This document shows, piece by piece, positions 1 through 5,789 of a DNA stretch of 5,789 nucleotides. The DNA is taken from assembly GCA_934591745.1 (NCBI GenBank), contig CAKTPQ010000044.1:1-5789 (forward strand), given 5' to 3'. The notes beneath the pieces were generated by a model, which searched no databases, was not told where the DNA came from, and saw only the letters and a program-made list of their open reading frames with translations. Made by a program: the position numbers and the translations under genes. Each line of letters opens with the position of its first letter. Position 1 is the first letter of the stretch. Origin of the DNA: an uncultured Oscillospiraceae bacterium. GTDB taxonomy: Bacteria; Bacillota; Clostridia; Oscillospirales; Oscillospiraceae.

Positions 1-1061
1 TTGTCCTTCAGACGGGACAGGCTGGGCAGCACGTCCACCGGCGGCAGGATGTTCTTGCGGTACAGGTCGCGGCTGAGAATGATCTGCCCCTCGGTGATAT
101 AGCCCGTCAGGTCGGGGATGGGGTGGGTCTTGTCGTCCTCGGGCATGGTCAGGATGGGGATCATGGTGATGGAGCCCTTGCAGCCCAGCTTCCGGCCGGC
201 CCGCTCGTACATGCTGGCCAGGTCGGTGTACAGATAGCCGGGGTAGCCCCGGCGGCCGGGGACCTCCTTCTTGGCGGCGGAGACCTCACGCAGCGCCTCG
301 GCGTAGTTGGTGATGTCCGTCAGGATCACCAGCACGTGCATCTCCTTCTCGAACGCCAGATATTCGGCGGCGGTCAGGGCCATGCGGGGCGTGGCGATAC
401 GCTCAACGGCAGGGTCGTTGGCCAGGTTGGTGAACAGCACGGTGCGCTCGATGGCACCGGTGCGCTTGAACTCCCGGACGAAGAACTCCGACTCCTCGAA
501 GGTGATGCCGATGGCGGCGAACACCACGGCGAAGTTGGAGCTGTCGTCCAGCACCCGGGCCTGCCGGGCGATCTGCGCCGCCAGATTGGCGTGGGGCAGA
601 CCGGAGCCGGAGAAGATGGGCAGCTTCTGACCGCGCACCAGCGTGTTCAGGCCATCGATGGTACTGATGCCGGTCTGAATAAACTCATTGGGATAGTCCC
701 GGGCGGCGGGATTCATGGGCAGGCCGTTGATGTCCATGTGCTTGTCGGCCAGCAGCGCGGGGCCGCCGTCGATAGGCTCGCCCATGCCGTTGAACACGCG
801 GCCCAGCATATCGGCGGACACGCCCAGCTGCAGGGGGTGGCCCAGAAAACGGATCTTGGCGTCCCGCAGGTTGATACCGGCGGAGGAGTCGAACAGCTGC
901 ACCACGGCGCGGTCGCCGTTGACCTCCAGCACCTTGCAGCGGCGTACCTCGCCGTTGTGGAGCTGGATCTCCGCCAGCTCGTCGTAGGTGACGCCCTCCA
1001 CGTTCTCCACCACCATCAGGGGGCCGGAGACCTCGTGAATGGTACGGTATTCCTTCATCAT
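1..1061 (-). CDS. ntpB: V-type ATPase subunit B (non-catalytic nucleotide-binding subunit); 3' end outside window
   Basis: Subunit B alternates with A in the head and completes the catalytic sites. The first 353 residues of a protein usually about 455-465 long are visible; the frame remains open at the window edge. It starts [19 protein letters not shown], close to the E. hirae NtpB start (MIKEYRTI, from memory), which favours the first of two tandem ATGs. The Walker A position holds [15 protein letters not shown] (from residue 150), lacking the GKT of A, as is normal for B and consistent with no hydrolysis there. Family blocks [12 protein letters not shown] and [14 protein letters not shown] come just before it. 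The last visible residues, LPSLSRLKD, contain Arg350 counting from the first Met, matching the E. hirae arginine finger (Arg350). No single frame shift or stop was seen in the parts I translated. Subunit D is expected downstream, beyond the window. Confidence 0.97.
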   Translation of the reverse strand, partial: MMKEYRTIHEVSGPLMVVENVEGVTYDELAEIQLHNGEVRRCKVLEVNGDRAVVQLFDSSAGINLRDAKIRFLGHPLQLGVSADMLGRVFNGMGEPIDGGPALLADKHMDINGLPMNPAARDYPNEFIQTGISTIDGLNTLVRGQKLPIFSGSGLPHANLAAQIARQARVLDDSSNFAVVFAAIGITFEESEFFVREFKRTGAIERTVLFTNLANDPAVERIATPRMALTAAEYLAFEKEMHVLVILTDITNYAEALREVSAAKKEVPGRRGYPGYLYTDLASMYERAGRKLGCKGSITMIPILTMPEDDKTHPIPDLTGYITEGQIILSRDLYRKNILPPVDVLPSLSRLKD

Positions 1062-2830
1062 ACGTCCTCACCTGCTTTCTTGACCAGATCGGCGATCTGG
1101 CTGTCCATCTCGGCGTATACCTGCTCATAGTTGGCGGCGTATTCCTCCGCGGCGGCGTACTTGGCCCAGCCCAGACGCTCACGGGCGGGAATGGCGAACA
1201 GCGCCGGCAGGGCAGTGCCCTTGTCGATGGCGTCGCGGCACAGCGTCTCATAGTGCAGGATCAGTGCCAGCAGGCGCATCTGCCGGTCAAAGCTGGAGTA
1301 GGAATCCACGTCCATGAAGGCATTCTGCTGGAGGAAATCCTCCCGCAGCATACGGGCGATCTCCAGCGTCAGCTGATCCTTGGGGGACAGGGAGTCCTTG
1401 CCCACCAGCTGGACGATCTCGTTGAGCTCGTTCTCCTCCTGCAAAAGGTGCATGGCCCGGTTGCGGTTCTTCATGAAGTCCGGGCCCATGTGCTCGTCGA
1501 ACCACGGCGTCACCGCGTCCAGATACAGGGAGTAGGAGTTCAGCCAGTTGATGGCGGGGAAGTGGCGGCGGTAGGCCAACGATGCGTCCAGCGACCAGAA
1601 TACCTTCACGATGCGCATGGTGGCCTGTGCCACCGGCTCGCTGAGGTCGCCGCCGGGAGGCGACACGGCGCCCACAGCGGTGAGGGAGCCGCTGCGCTCC
1701 TCCGTGCCCATGCACTGCACTACGCCGGCCCGCTCGTAGAACTGCGCCAGACGGGACGCCAGGTATGCGGGATAGCCTTCCTCACCGGGCATCTCCTCCA
1801 GACGGCCGGACATCTCGCGCAGGGCTTCGGCCCAGCGGGAGGTGGAGTCTGCGATAACAGCCACGTCGTAGCCCATGTCCCGGAAGTACTCGGCGATGGT
1901 GATGCCGGTGTAGACCGACGCCTCACGGGCGGCCACCGGCATGTCGGAGGTGTTGGCGATCAGCACCGTCCGCTTCATCAGGCTCTCGCCGGTGCGGGGG
2001 TCCGTCAGCTCCGGGAACTCCCGCAGCACATCGGTCATCTCGTTGCCGCGCTCACCGCAGCCGATGTATACCACGATGTCCACGTCCGCCCACTTGGCAA
2101 GCTGGTGCTGCACCACGGTCTTGCCGGAGCCGAAAGGCCCGGGCACGGCGGCGGTGCCGCCCTTGGCGATGGGGAACATGGTGTCGATGACCCGCTGGCC
2201 CGACTGCAGAGGTGTCTCCGGCGGGAATTTCTTCTTGTAGGGGCGGCCCACGCGGACGGGCCATTTCTGCACCATGGTCAGCTCACGCACCGCGCCGTCC
2301 GCCGTGCGGAGGCGGGCGATGGGCTGGGTGATGTTGTACTGTCCGGCCTCCGCCAGCCACTCCACCGTGCCGCTGACGCCCACCGGCACCATGATCTTAT
2401 GCAGCACCGACTCCGTCTCCGGTACGGTGCCCAGCACGTCGCCGCCGGTAACGGCGTCGCCTGCGGCGGCAGTGGGTGTAAAGCTCCACAGCTTCTCACG
2501 GTCCAGCGGCGGCACCTGGATGCCGCGGGTGATGTTGGCGCCCACCCGGCGGACGATCTCCTCCAGCGGCCGCTGGATGCCGTCGTAGATATTCTCGATC
2601 AGGCCCGGCCCCAGCTCCACGCTGAGGGGCGCGCCGGTGGTAACCACCTCCGCGCCGGGGCCGAGACCGGACGTCTCCTCGTATACCTGAATGGAGGCCC
2701 GGTCGCCGGTCATATTCAGGATCTCTCCGATCAGATGCTGGGGGCCTACGCGTACCACATCCGCCATGCTGGCGTCCGCCATGCCGTCGGCCACCACCAG
2801 CGGGCCGGAGACTTTGATGATCTTACCCAT
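1058..2830 (-). CDS. ntpA: V-type ATPase catalytic subunit A
   Basis: Subunit A is the ATP-hydrolysing (or ATP-synthesising) subunit of the A3B3 head. The protein has 590 residues, as in other bacterial A subunits (about 585-595). It starts [17 protein letters not shown], the family's N-terminal beta-barrel. The insertion unique to A ('non-homologous region') spans roughly 115-185. The Walker A loop GPFGSGKT is at 231-238, with Lys237 and Thr238. The catalytic glutamate lies in [10 protein letters not shown] (Glu260, Arg261). Walker B is [17 protein letters not shown] from 323, with Asp328. The typical [23 protein letters not shown] follows at 347-369 and [11 protein letters not shown] at 390-400. 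All catalytic residues are present, so it should be active. The C-terminal helical domain fills the rest, ending KKAGEDV. Its TGA stop overlaps the B start in ATGA. A 632-residue reading of the same frame adds 42 residues from inside F and is rejected. Confidence 0.99.
   Translation of the reverse strand: MGKIIKVSGPLVVADGMADASMADVVRVGPQHLIGEILNMTGDRASIQVYEETSGLGPGAEVVTTGAPLSVELGPGLIENIYDGIQRPLEEIVRRVGANITRGIQVPPLDREKLWSFTPTAAAGDAVTGGDVLGTVPETESVLHKIMVPVGVSGTVEWLAEAGQYNITQPIARLRTADGAVRELTMVQKWPVRVGRPYKKKFPPETPLQSGQRVIDTMFPIAKGGTAAVPGPFGSGKTVVQHQLAKWADVDIVVYIGCGERGNEMTDVLREFPELTDPRTGESLMKRTVLIANTSDMPVAAREASVYTGITIAEYFRDMGYDVAVIADSTSRWAEALREMSGRLEEMPGEEGYPAYLASRLAQFYERAGVVQCMGTEERSGSLTAVGAVSPPGGDLSEPVAQATMRIVKVFWSLDASLAYRRHFPAINWLNSYSLYLDAVTPWFDEHMGPDFMKNRNRAMHLLQEENELNEIVQLVGKDSLSPKDQLTLEIARMLREDFLQQNAFMDVDSYSSFDRQMRLLALILHYETLCRDAIDKGTALPALFAIPARERLGWAKYAAAEEYAANYEQVYAEMDSQIADLVKKAGEDV
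1068..1073 (-). promoter_or_regulatory. Shine-Dalgarno of subunit B, within the 3' end of subunit A
   Basis: On the minus strand the region reads GCAGGTGAGG, of which AGGTGA pairs with the 5' part of the anti-Shine-Dalgarno. This places the first ATG of the ATGATG pair (1059-1061) at better spacing than the second (1056-1058). It is entirely within the codons for the last residues of subunit A. Confidence 0.55.
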
Positions 2831-2837
2831 TCTCTTG

Positions 2838-2844
2838 CTCCTTT
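2838..2844 (-). promoter_or_regulatory. Shine-Dalgarno of subunit A, fixes its start
   Basis: On the minus strand this reads AAAGGAG with 7 nt to the ATG at 2828-2830. Its first A is the last base of the F stop codon. It selects this ATG over the in-frame extension that would run 42 residues further upstream into the F gene, where the added residues resemble no V-ATPase. Confidence 0.85.
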
Positions 2845-3158
2845 CAGGAAATATCCGCGCCCACGGCGCGTTCCACCGCCGCGTGCAGCGCCCGGTCCGC
2901 CAGACCCAGTGCGCCGCCCTTGCCGGGGATGAGGATGACGGCGGGCAGCATATCATCCTGATAGCGGGCGATCTCCGCCGTCATATCCTGTGCCAGCTGC
3001 TCCGTCACATAGACCACGGCGTAGCTCTCCTGCGCCAGACGGTGCAGCGTTCTGCGGCCCGTCTCGGCGTCATCGGCGAAGAACACGTCCAGCCCCAGCG
3101 CCCGGAAGCCCAGCACACTGTCGCGGTCGCCCAGTACGGCGATCTTATACATATACAT
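2844..3158 (-). CDS. ntpF: V-type ATPase subunit F (central-shaft accessory subunit)
   Basis: Subunit F binds the shaft subunit D at the head's exit and stabilises the rotor. This follows KEGG-style naming; the E. hirae homologue is called NtpG. With the start chosen here it has 104 residues, the normal size. It has the small alternating beta/alpha fold: [23 protein letters not shown] at the N-terminus (residues 4-26), then [12 protein letters not shown] (45-56), and the family signature [19 protein letters not shown] (72-90) followed by a helix ending VGADIS. Three starts are in frame: GTG at 3159-3161, ATG at 3156-3158 and ATG at 3150-3152. The second has the best Shine-Dalgarno spacing. 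The third would give MYKIAVLGD, which is how many homologues begin, so the N-terminus is uncertain by two residues. The gene overlaps the end of C, and A starts 13 nt beyond its stop. Confidence 0.94.
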   Translation of the reverse strand: MYMYKIAVLGDRDSVLGFRALGLDVFFADDAETGRRTLHRLAQESYAVVYVTEQLAQDMTAEIARYQDDMLPAVILIPGKGGALGLADRALHAAVERAVGADIS

Positions 3159-4128
3159 CACGCAGCCTTTCCCGTATGGCGTCGGCGCTCAGACCCGCCA
3201 GACGCCCGGCCATGACGATGCGCACAGCCGTCCACTCCGCCTCCTTGGCGATGAGGTAGCCCAGCGCCACCTCTACGCCGAAGGGCACCCGCCGCGCACC
3301 GGCGGCGGTCTTCAGCACCGCGTTGTCGCAGGCCTTCTCGAAAGCTGTCAGGCTGCCGCCCTTGACGGCCTCCTCTCCCAGCTCCGCCGCCTCCCGCAGC
3401 GCCGTGCTGCGGAACAGGGCGACCGCACCGTTTCCTGCGCCGGCCCGGAGGGTATCCACCGGCACACTGCCGCCCTCAAACAGCACCTCCTGCAAAAAGC
3501 CGGGGTCCATGTGCATCCGCTCCGTGCGTACCAGTGAGCGGAGGTTGGCGGCATCGATCATGGCGCGGACGTAGTTCTGGAGGTATGTGCAATGGCTGTC
3601 TGCCGCCAGCTGCCGCAGTCTGTCAAAGCAGGCCCGGTCCAGCACACAGTCGCTGCGCTGGGCGCTGCCGGTCTCGGCCAGCAGCTGGGCGGCCTTTTCC
3701 GCGGCCTCCGCCATATCATGGGGCAGGAACTGCCAGTTCCCGCTGTCGGCATACCGGCGCCGCAGCTCCCCGGCGGGGATGGTGCCCGCGTCCATCAGCA
3801 GGCGCTCCGCGCTCTCCGGCGCCTTCAGCAGCACTTTGATGTTGTGATAGTCGTATTTGATGCGGAACACGTCCAGCAGTTCCTTCTCCGGCATGAACCG
3901 CTCCAACTCGGCGAACACCGCCTCCCGCTGCTTTTTCAGGCTATCCTGCAGCATGGTCTCGTCCCGGATGGGGTCGTACCCCAGATCCGCCAGAAGTTGG
4001 GAGCAGTTCTCCGCCGACGGGGCCTGCAGAAGCTGCTCCAGCCGCTGGGCCGTCAGCAGGTTTTTCTCCAGACTCCGGATGCGGGCGGAGAGGAACAGAT
4101 AGTCCGTGTCCTTTCTGCGCTTAGTCAA
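3145..4128 (-). CDS. ntpC: V-type ATPase subunit C (AC39/d-type funnel subunit), TTG start
   Basis: Subunit C is the soluble socket that fits on the K ring and couples it to the D-F central shaft. The protein has 327 residues, close to the family's 330-350. The start codon is TTG (4126-4128). The resulting N-terminus, MTKRRKDTDYLFLSARIR, matches the usual beginning of clostridial C subunits, and the next Met is only at residue 59, so a later start would remove conserved sequence. The three-fold repeated fold leaves three similar helical marks: YDYHNIKVLLKA (92-103), MIDAANLRSLVR (190-201) and AKEAEWTAVRIVMAGR (294-309). The middle mark is preceded by YLQNYVRA, and the last leads to the family-typical C-terminus, [15 protein letters not shown]. 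Its 3' end overlaps the start of F by about 14 nt. The assignment is firm; the start is likely but not proven. Confidence 0.95.
   Translation of the reverse strand: MTKRRKDTDYLFLSARIRSLEKNLLTAQRLEQLLQAPSAENCSQLLADLGYDPIRDETMLQDSLKKQREAVFAELERFMPEKELLDVFRIKYDYHNIKVLLKAPESAERLLMDAGTIPAGELRRRYADSGNWQFLPHDMAEAAEKAAQLLAETGSAQRSDCVLDRACFDRLRQLAADSHCTYLQNYVRAMIDAANLRSLVRTERMHMDPGFLQEVLFEGGSVPVDTLRAGAGNGAVALFRSTALREAAELGEEAVKGGSLTAFEKACDNAVLKTAAGARRVPFGVEVALGYLIAKEAEWTAVRIVMAGRLAGLSADAIRERLRDVYV
3166..3173 (-). promoter_or_regulatory. Shine-Dalgarno of subunit F, within the 3' end of subunit C
   Basis: On the minus strand this reads GGGAAAGG, with 7 nt to the ATG at 3156-3158 and 13 nt to the ATG at 3150-3152. 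The spacing favours the first ATG. It lies inside codons of subunit C. The match to the anti-Shine-Dalgarno is moderate. Confidence 0.5.
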
Positions 4129-4135
4129 AGGGTCG

Positions 4136-4143
4136 CCCCCTTT
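4136..4143 (-). promoter_or_regulatory. Shine-Dalgarno of subunit C, decides a TTG start
   Basis: On the minus strand this reads AAAGGGGG with 7 nt to the TTG at 4126-4128. It begins at the last base of the TGA stop of subunit E (4143-4145). The correct spacing to TTG, and the absence of a nearby in-frame ATG, make the rare start codon credible. Confidence 0.65.
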
Positions 4144-4727
4144 CAGTCAAATAACAGCTGTGCCACGGCGGAGGACTCCTCCTGCCGCAGCTGGCGAAGC
4201 TTTTCCGTGAAGCTGCAATTCAGCTCCACGCGGCCCCGCCGCAGCACCAGTCCGCCGCCGGTGTCACGGGTCTCCTCGGACAGACGAAAGGCGGCGCCGG
4301 GCTTTTTGGCGTTGGCGGCCTCCACCACCGCCGCGCCCACCGTTTCCCGGTCGTGGGCGGACAGCAGCAGCTCCTCGTCGCCGCTGCCGTTTTCGGCGGC
4401 CAGCGACGCCAGCAGGTCGACGTACTCCGCCTGGGGCAGCGCGGTCAGCGCCTGCGCCGTTCGGGCGAAGGCCTCATCGATCAGCTGCTGCTTGGCGGCC
4501 AGCACACGCTGGCGGCAGGCCAGCTGGCTGCTGCCGTTGAGATGCTCCAGATGCTCCGCCGCCTGGGTCTCCGCACGCTGTTCGCTGTCCCGGGCGACGG
4601 CATCCGCCTGGGCCTGATAGTCCCGGAGGATGGCGTCGGCGTTCCCGGCGGCATTGGCCGCCAGCGCGTCGCACGCCGCCTGTGTATCCGCCTCCATGCG
4701 GGCGATGATCTTGTCCAGTCCGTTCAT
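4143..4727 (-). CDS. ntpE: V-type ATPase subunit E (peripheral stalk)
   Basis: Subunit E pairs with the small subunit G/H to form the peripheral stalks that hold the A3B3 head against rotation. The protein has 194 residues, within the family's usual range of about 190-210. Residues 1 to about 95 are charged and rich in Ala and Gln, without Pro or obvious hydrophobic stretches, as expected for the long coiled helix that pairs with G/H. The C-terminal globular part shows the family signature: Gly-rich GGGLVLRRGRVELNCSF at 157-173, then a Glu/Arg-rich helix ending VAQLLFD at 188-194, matching the usual G-G-hydrophobic, G-x-(I/V)-E-x-N and VAxxLF pattern. The ATG at 4725-4727 lies 13 nt after the K stop with a Shine-Dalgarno 7 nt away. 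The gene is followed after 14 nt by C. Position between K and C supports the call, because E proteins diverge quickly in sequence. Confidence 0.93.
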   Translation of the reverse strand: MNGLDKIIARMEADTQAACDALAANAAGNADAILRDYQAQADAVARDSEQRAETQAAEHLEHLNGSSQLACRQRVLAAKQQLIDEAFARTAQALTALPQAEYVDLLASLAAENGSGDEELLLSAHDRETVGAAVVEAANAKKPGAAFRLSEETRDTGGGLVLRRGRVELNCSFTEKLRQLRQEESSAVAQLLFD

Positions 4728-4734
4728 AGCGGCA

Positions 4735-4742
4735 CCCGCCTT
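4735..4742 (-). promoter_or_regulatory. Shine-Dalgarno of subunit E, degenerate, overlapping the subunit K stop
   Basis: On the minus strand this reads AAGGCGGG, one mismatch from AAGGAGGG, with 7 nt to the ATG of subunit E. Its first two bases belong to the TAA stop codon of K, so termination on K places ribosomes on the E start. The mismatch in the core suggests weaker independent initiation than for K. Confidence 0.65.
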
Positions 4743-5229
4743 ACTTCAGAATGTTCAGGGAGATCATGATGGTGGCCACCAGCGACAGAATGGCGTAGAA
4801 CTCCACGATGCCGCAGTAAATGATGCCCTTGGTGGCGGCCTCCGGACGCTTGGCCACGATGTTGATGGAGGCGGCGGCCACGCGGCCCTGGAAGATGGCG
4901 CTGAGCCAGCCGCCCAGCATGATGGGCAGGCAGGCGGCAAAGAAGGACAGGCCTTGGGACAGGGTGATGTCCACGGCACTGCCGCTGAGCACGCCCACCT
5001 GGCCCAGTACCAGGAACAGGGCCACGAAGCCGTACAGACCCTGGGTGCCGGGCAGCACCTGCAGGATCAGGCACTTAGTGGACTTGTCGGGATCCTCGCT
5101 GGTCAGACCGGCGGCGGCCTCACCCACCATGCCGGTGCCCTTGGCGGAGCCGATGCAGCACAGGCCGGCGGTCAGCGCCGCGCCTAGAATGGCGAAACCC
5201 AGTCCGCCGATGGATTCAAGAATACTCAT
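4741..5229 (-). CDS. ntpK: V-type ATPase subunit K (16-kDa double-hairpin rotor-ring proteolipid), probably Na+-binding
   Basis: K subunits form the membrane rotor ring that carries the coupling ion past subunit I. The protein has 162 residues (E. hirae NtpK has 156) with four hydrophobic helices arranged as two hairpins, roughly residues 8-27, 54-80, 92-113 and 135-160. Internal duplication shows in the matching loops IGSAKGTGMVGEAA (27-39) and FQGRVAAASINIVAK (113-127). The second hairpin carries the ion-binding carboxylate Glu143 in GIVEFYAIL. The equivalent region of the first hairpin carries LPGTQGLYGF instead of an acid, as in other V-type K proteins. Leu59, Thr62, Gln63, Gln114 and Glu143 align by motif with the E. 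hirae Na+ ligands Leu61, Thr64, Gln65, Gln110 and Glu139. It starts with ATG overlapping the subunit I stop (ATGA) and ends with TAA, which overlaps the Shine-Dalgarno of E. Five cysteines (24, 25, 53, 100, 139) are unlike the E. hirae protein as I recall it. Confidence 0.97.
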   Translation of the reverse strand: MSILESIGGLGFAILGAALTAGLCCIGSAKGTGMVGEAAAGLTSEDPDKSTKCLILQVLPGTQGLYGFVALFLVLGQVGVLSGSAVDITLSQGLSFFAACLPIMLGGWLSAIFQGRVAAASINIVAKRPEAATKGIIYCGIVEFYAILSLVATIMISLNILK

Positions 5230-5789
5230 TGTTTATGTTCCTCCTTCATGATCTCTACATAATTAGACCGCATACACAGGGGACGGAAGGCTTTGCCGCC
5301 GTCCTTGTAAAAACGCCCGAAGAATTCCAGAAATTGCAAACGCATATCGTGGACGTAGCAGCCCAGCAGGTTCAGGGCCAGGTTCAGAGCGTTGCCCACC
5401 AGCGAGATGATGACGAACGTCACGAGATTGCCGGTGGTGGCGCCCAGCATATTGAATACCTGCGCCAGCACCGCGCCGGACAGCATCAGCGCCATCAGAC
5501 GCACATAGGAGAGGATATCGCTGAAAAAGCCGGTGACGCCGTTGTACACGGCGGCCACCACGCCGGTGACCTTGCCGAAGCCCTTCTTGCCCCGGCCCGC
5601 GCCGTACAGCAGCATCACGCCGCCGATGCACAGCACCACCGGTACGCCGCCGACGCTGCCCACATCCAGCAGCGCCATAGCGCCGCCGGCCAGAATGATC
5701 CACCATGTGATCTCATCGAACAGCGCGTCGGGGAAATGGCCGTTCCGGCACTTCTCCACCACGCTGACGGCCATGCCGGTGAACACCTG
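5226..5789 (-). CDS. ntpI: V-type ATPase subunit I (a-subunit homologue), C-terminal membrane domain; 5' end outside window
   Basis: This is the membrane stator subunit that forms the ion path against the K ring. Only the last 187 residues of a protein normally about 640-660 long are visible; the frame is open to the window edge, so the true start lies outside. Numbering from the GTG codon at 5784-5786, hydrophobic segments lie near residues 27-46, 47-62, 90-112 and 118-142. Two family arginines are present: the one in SYVRLMAL (codon 5499-5501) and the one in HDMRLQFLEFF (codon 5340-5342). They correspond by motif to the two arginines reported as essential in E. hirae NtpI (Arg573 and Arg629, from memory). 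The C-terminal pattern of RLQFLEFFGRFY followed by DGGKAF is typical of bacterial subunit I. Its stop codon overlaps the start of K by 4 nt. The codons for the last Lys-Glu-Glu also carry the Shine-Dalgarno of K. Family assignment is firm. Confidence 0.95.
   Translation of the reverse strand, partial: QVFTGMAVSVVEKCRNGHFPDALFDEITWWIILAGGAMALLDVGSVGGVPVVLCIGGVMLLYGAGRGKKGFGKVTGVVAAVYNGVTGFFSDILSYVRLMALMLSGAVLAQVFNMLGATTGNLVTFVIISLVGNALNLALNLLGCYVHDMRLQFLEFFGRFYKDGGKAFRPLCMRSNYVEIMKEEHKQ
5239..5246 (-). promoter_or_regulatory. Shine-Dalgarno of subunit K, inside the 3' end of subunit I
   Basis: On the minus strand this reads AAGGAGGA, a near-perfect anti-16S match, with 10 nt between GGAGG and the ATG at 5227-5229. 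It lies wholly within codons of subunit I (Lys-Glu-Glu near its C-terminus). It is the best core match among the six gene starts visible here, in front of the subunit needed in most copies per complex. Confidence 0.8.

Noticed and set aside
591..614. Loss of the Walker A lysine in subunit B as a possible inactivating mutation.
   Set aside because: SGSGLPH in place of GxxxxGKT is normal for the non-catalytic B subunit of V-type ATPases.
123..1130. A 335-residue plus-strand open frame opposite subunit B.
   Set aside because: Same composition effect; the product is a low-complexity Gly/His/Gln/Val-rich chain, and subunit B on the other strand is unmistakable.
685..1251. A 188-residue minus-strand frame overlapping the end of A and start of B.
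   Set aside because: It is an out-of-frame reading of both genes, Arg/Pro/Gly-rich and without domains.
1253..2932. A 559-residue open frame on the plus strand opposite subunit A.
   Set aside because: It lies antisense to a certain gene. Strong G/C third-position bias removes stop codons from the complementary frame. The product is rich in His, Gly, Gln and Val with no recognisable domain.
2831..2956. A 42-residue N-terminal extension of subunit A.
   Set aside because: It overlaps the coding sequence of subunit F, has no family similarity, and an AAAGGAG site 7 nt before the internal ATG marks the real start.
3592..4617. A 341-residue plus-strand open frame opposite subunits C and E.
   Set aside because: It runs across the boundary of two real genes on the other strand, changes from Gly/Gln-rich to Ser-rich composition midway, and has no family resemblance.
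5230..5250. Possible internal promoter or regulatory hairpin at the A/T-richer stretch near the I/K junction.
   Set aside because: The sequence codes for the C-terminus of subunit I and holds the K ribosome-binding site. I could see no spaced -10/-35 pair or stable inverted repeat.

Overview
The window lies entirely inside one operon on the minus strand. The operon encodes a bacterial V-type (V/A-type) ATPase, an ion-translocating rotary motor. In transcription order, from high to low coordinates, the genes are: subunit I (5' end outside the window), subunit K, subunit E, subunit C, subunit F, catalytic subunit A, and subunit B (3' end outside the window). This I-K-E-C-F-A-B order is the one familiar from clostridial and enterococcal ntp/atp operons. 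Subunit D would be expected just past coordinate 1. Subunit G/H, the stalk partner of E, would be expected upstream of subunit I if it is in this operon.

The DNA is G+C-rich (about 60% or more by eye), with codons strongly biased to G or C in the third position. The gene order, the double-hairpin K subunit and close similarity to Enterococcus hirae Ntp proteins (from memory) suggest an anaerobic Firmicute. A G+C-rich gut clostridium of the Oscillospiraceae type is plausible, but that is inference and no taxonomic marker is present.

The membrane part is encoded at 4741-5789: the C-terminal membrane domain of I, carrying the two conserved arginines, and the whole rotor-ring subunit K. K keeps all five side-chain positions that bind Na+ in E. 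hirae NtpK, so the coupling ion is probably Na+. The stalk and connector genes follow at 2844-4727: E (peripheral stalk), C (the funnel that joins the central shaft to the ring) and F (central-shaft accessory). The catalytic head is at 1-2830: A with intact Walker A, catalytic Glu and Walker B, and B with the expected degenerate P-loop and the arginine finger at the window edge. All visible catalytic and ion-path residues are present, so the enzyme looks functional.

Packing is extreme. Every junction is either an overlap (I/K 4 nt, C/F about 14 nt, A/B 4 nt) or a 13-14 nt gap in which the Shine-Dalgarno begins at or right after the upstream stop codon (K/E, E/C, F/A). There is no gene-free stretch, no promoter, no terminator, and no mobile element, RNA gene or CRISPR array that I can support. 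I found no previously undescribed system here. The long plus-strand open frames opposite these genes are composition artefacts.
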